This document shows positions 6,196 to 6,246 of a DNA stretch of 6,246 bases, piece after piece. Positions within the stretch are counted from its first letter, which is position 1, and the number at the start of each line of letters is the position of its first letter. A program made the position numbers and the translations under genes. Under the pieces are notes generated by a model. The model worked only from the letters and a program-made list of their open reading frames with translations. It was not told where the DNA came from and ran no database searches. Source of the DNA: an uncultured Ruminococcus sp. (lineage in GTDB: Bacteria; Bacillota; Clostridia; Oscillospirales; Acutalibacteraceae); the NCBI GenBank assembly GCA_951800855.1, contig CATOLC010000050.1, forward strand, positions 1-6,246, in the 5' to 3' direction.

Positions 6196-6246
6196 TTTAT
6201 AGAACTCAAACAAAAACTCACAAAAATCATTAATTAAAATAAAAAT

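Noticed and set aside
6196..6246. Tail after gyrB as a terminator or start of gyrA
   Set aside because: Only AT-rich sequence with a short ACTCA repeat; no hairpin, ribosome binding site or start is visible before the window ends.
1..6246. Mobile element, CRISPR array or transferred island
   Set aside because: No terminal repeats, transposase motifs, repeat-spacer pattern or abrupt composition change was seen; the cluster is a standard core-genome locus.

Overview
This window is a piece of the chromosomal replication-origin gene cluster of a low-GC Gram-positive bacterium (Bacillota). It is most likely a member of class Clostridia, possibly a Ruminococcaceae/Oscillospirales-type lineage. The evidence is the gene order dnaA-dnaN-recF-remB-gyrB, all on one strand, the AT-rich spacers and A-rich coding sequence, the strong GGAGG-type ribosome binding sites, and the short Gram-positive-type GyrB of 645 residues. 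The finer lineage is inference from the look of the proteins.

Layout: the window opens inside dnaA and carries its last 246 codons (Walker B, sensor 1, arginine finger, sensor 2 and the whole DNA-binding domain IV). A 335-bp AT-rich gap without a gene (742-1076) follows. It looks like the origin-unwinding part of oriC: one perfect DnaA box (918-926) inside a short tandem row of degenerate boxes, a run of DnaA-trio-like CTA triplets (1001-1018), and a very AT-rich stretch leading into dnaN. A weak terminator-like hairpin (820-840), a perfect small palindrome (796-810) and a repeated TTTTCAAC motif also lie here. dnaN (beta clamp) follows from a TTG start. The 91-bp dnaN-recF gap is where many relatives carry yaaA (S4-domain protein). 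Here it holds only a possible 25-codon ORF whose stop overlaps the recF start as ATGA. recF, remB (DUF370) and then an unfamiliar 155-residue membrane protein with two CXXC pairs lie upstream of gyrB. The window ends 51 bp after gyrB, in AT-rich sequence with no recognisable feature.

How the genes work together: DnaA melts the origin, the beta clamp tethers the polymerase, RecF acts in loading RecA at gaps and stalled forks, and GyrB is the ATPase and TOPRIM subunit of DNA gyrase, which removes positive supercoils ahead of the fork. RemB is a small DNA-binding regulator known from Bacillus. The CXXC membrane protein is the only gene that does not belong to the standard cluster. Four of the five visible gene starts are non-ATG (TTG for dnaN, remB and gyrB; GTG for the membrane protein). 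No mobile element, CRISPR array, tRNA or rRNA was seen. Most of the window is ordinary core-genome sequence; the points worth a second look are the origin architecture, the yaaA-less dnaN-recF junction and the CXXC membrane protein.
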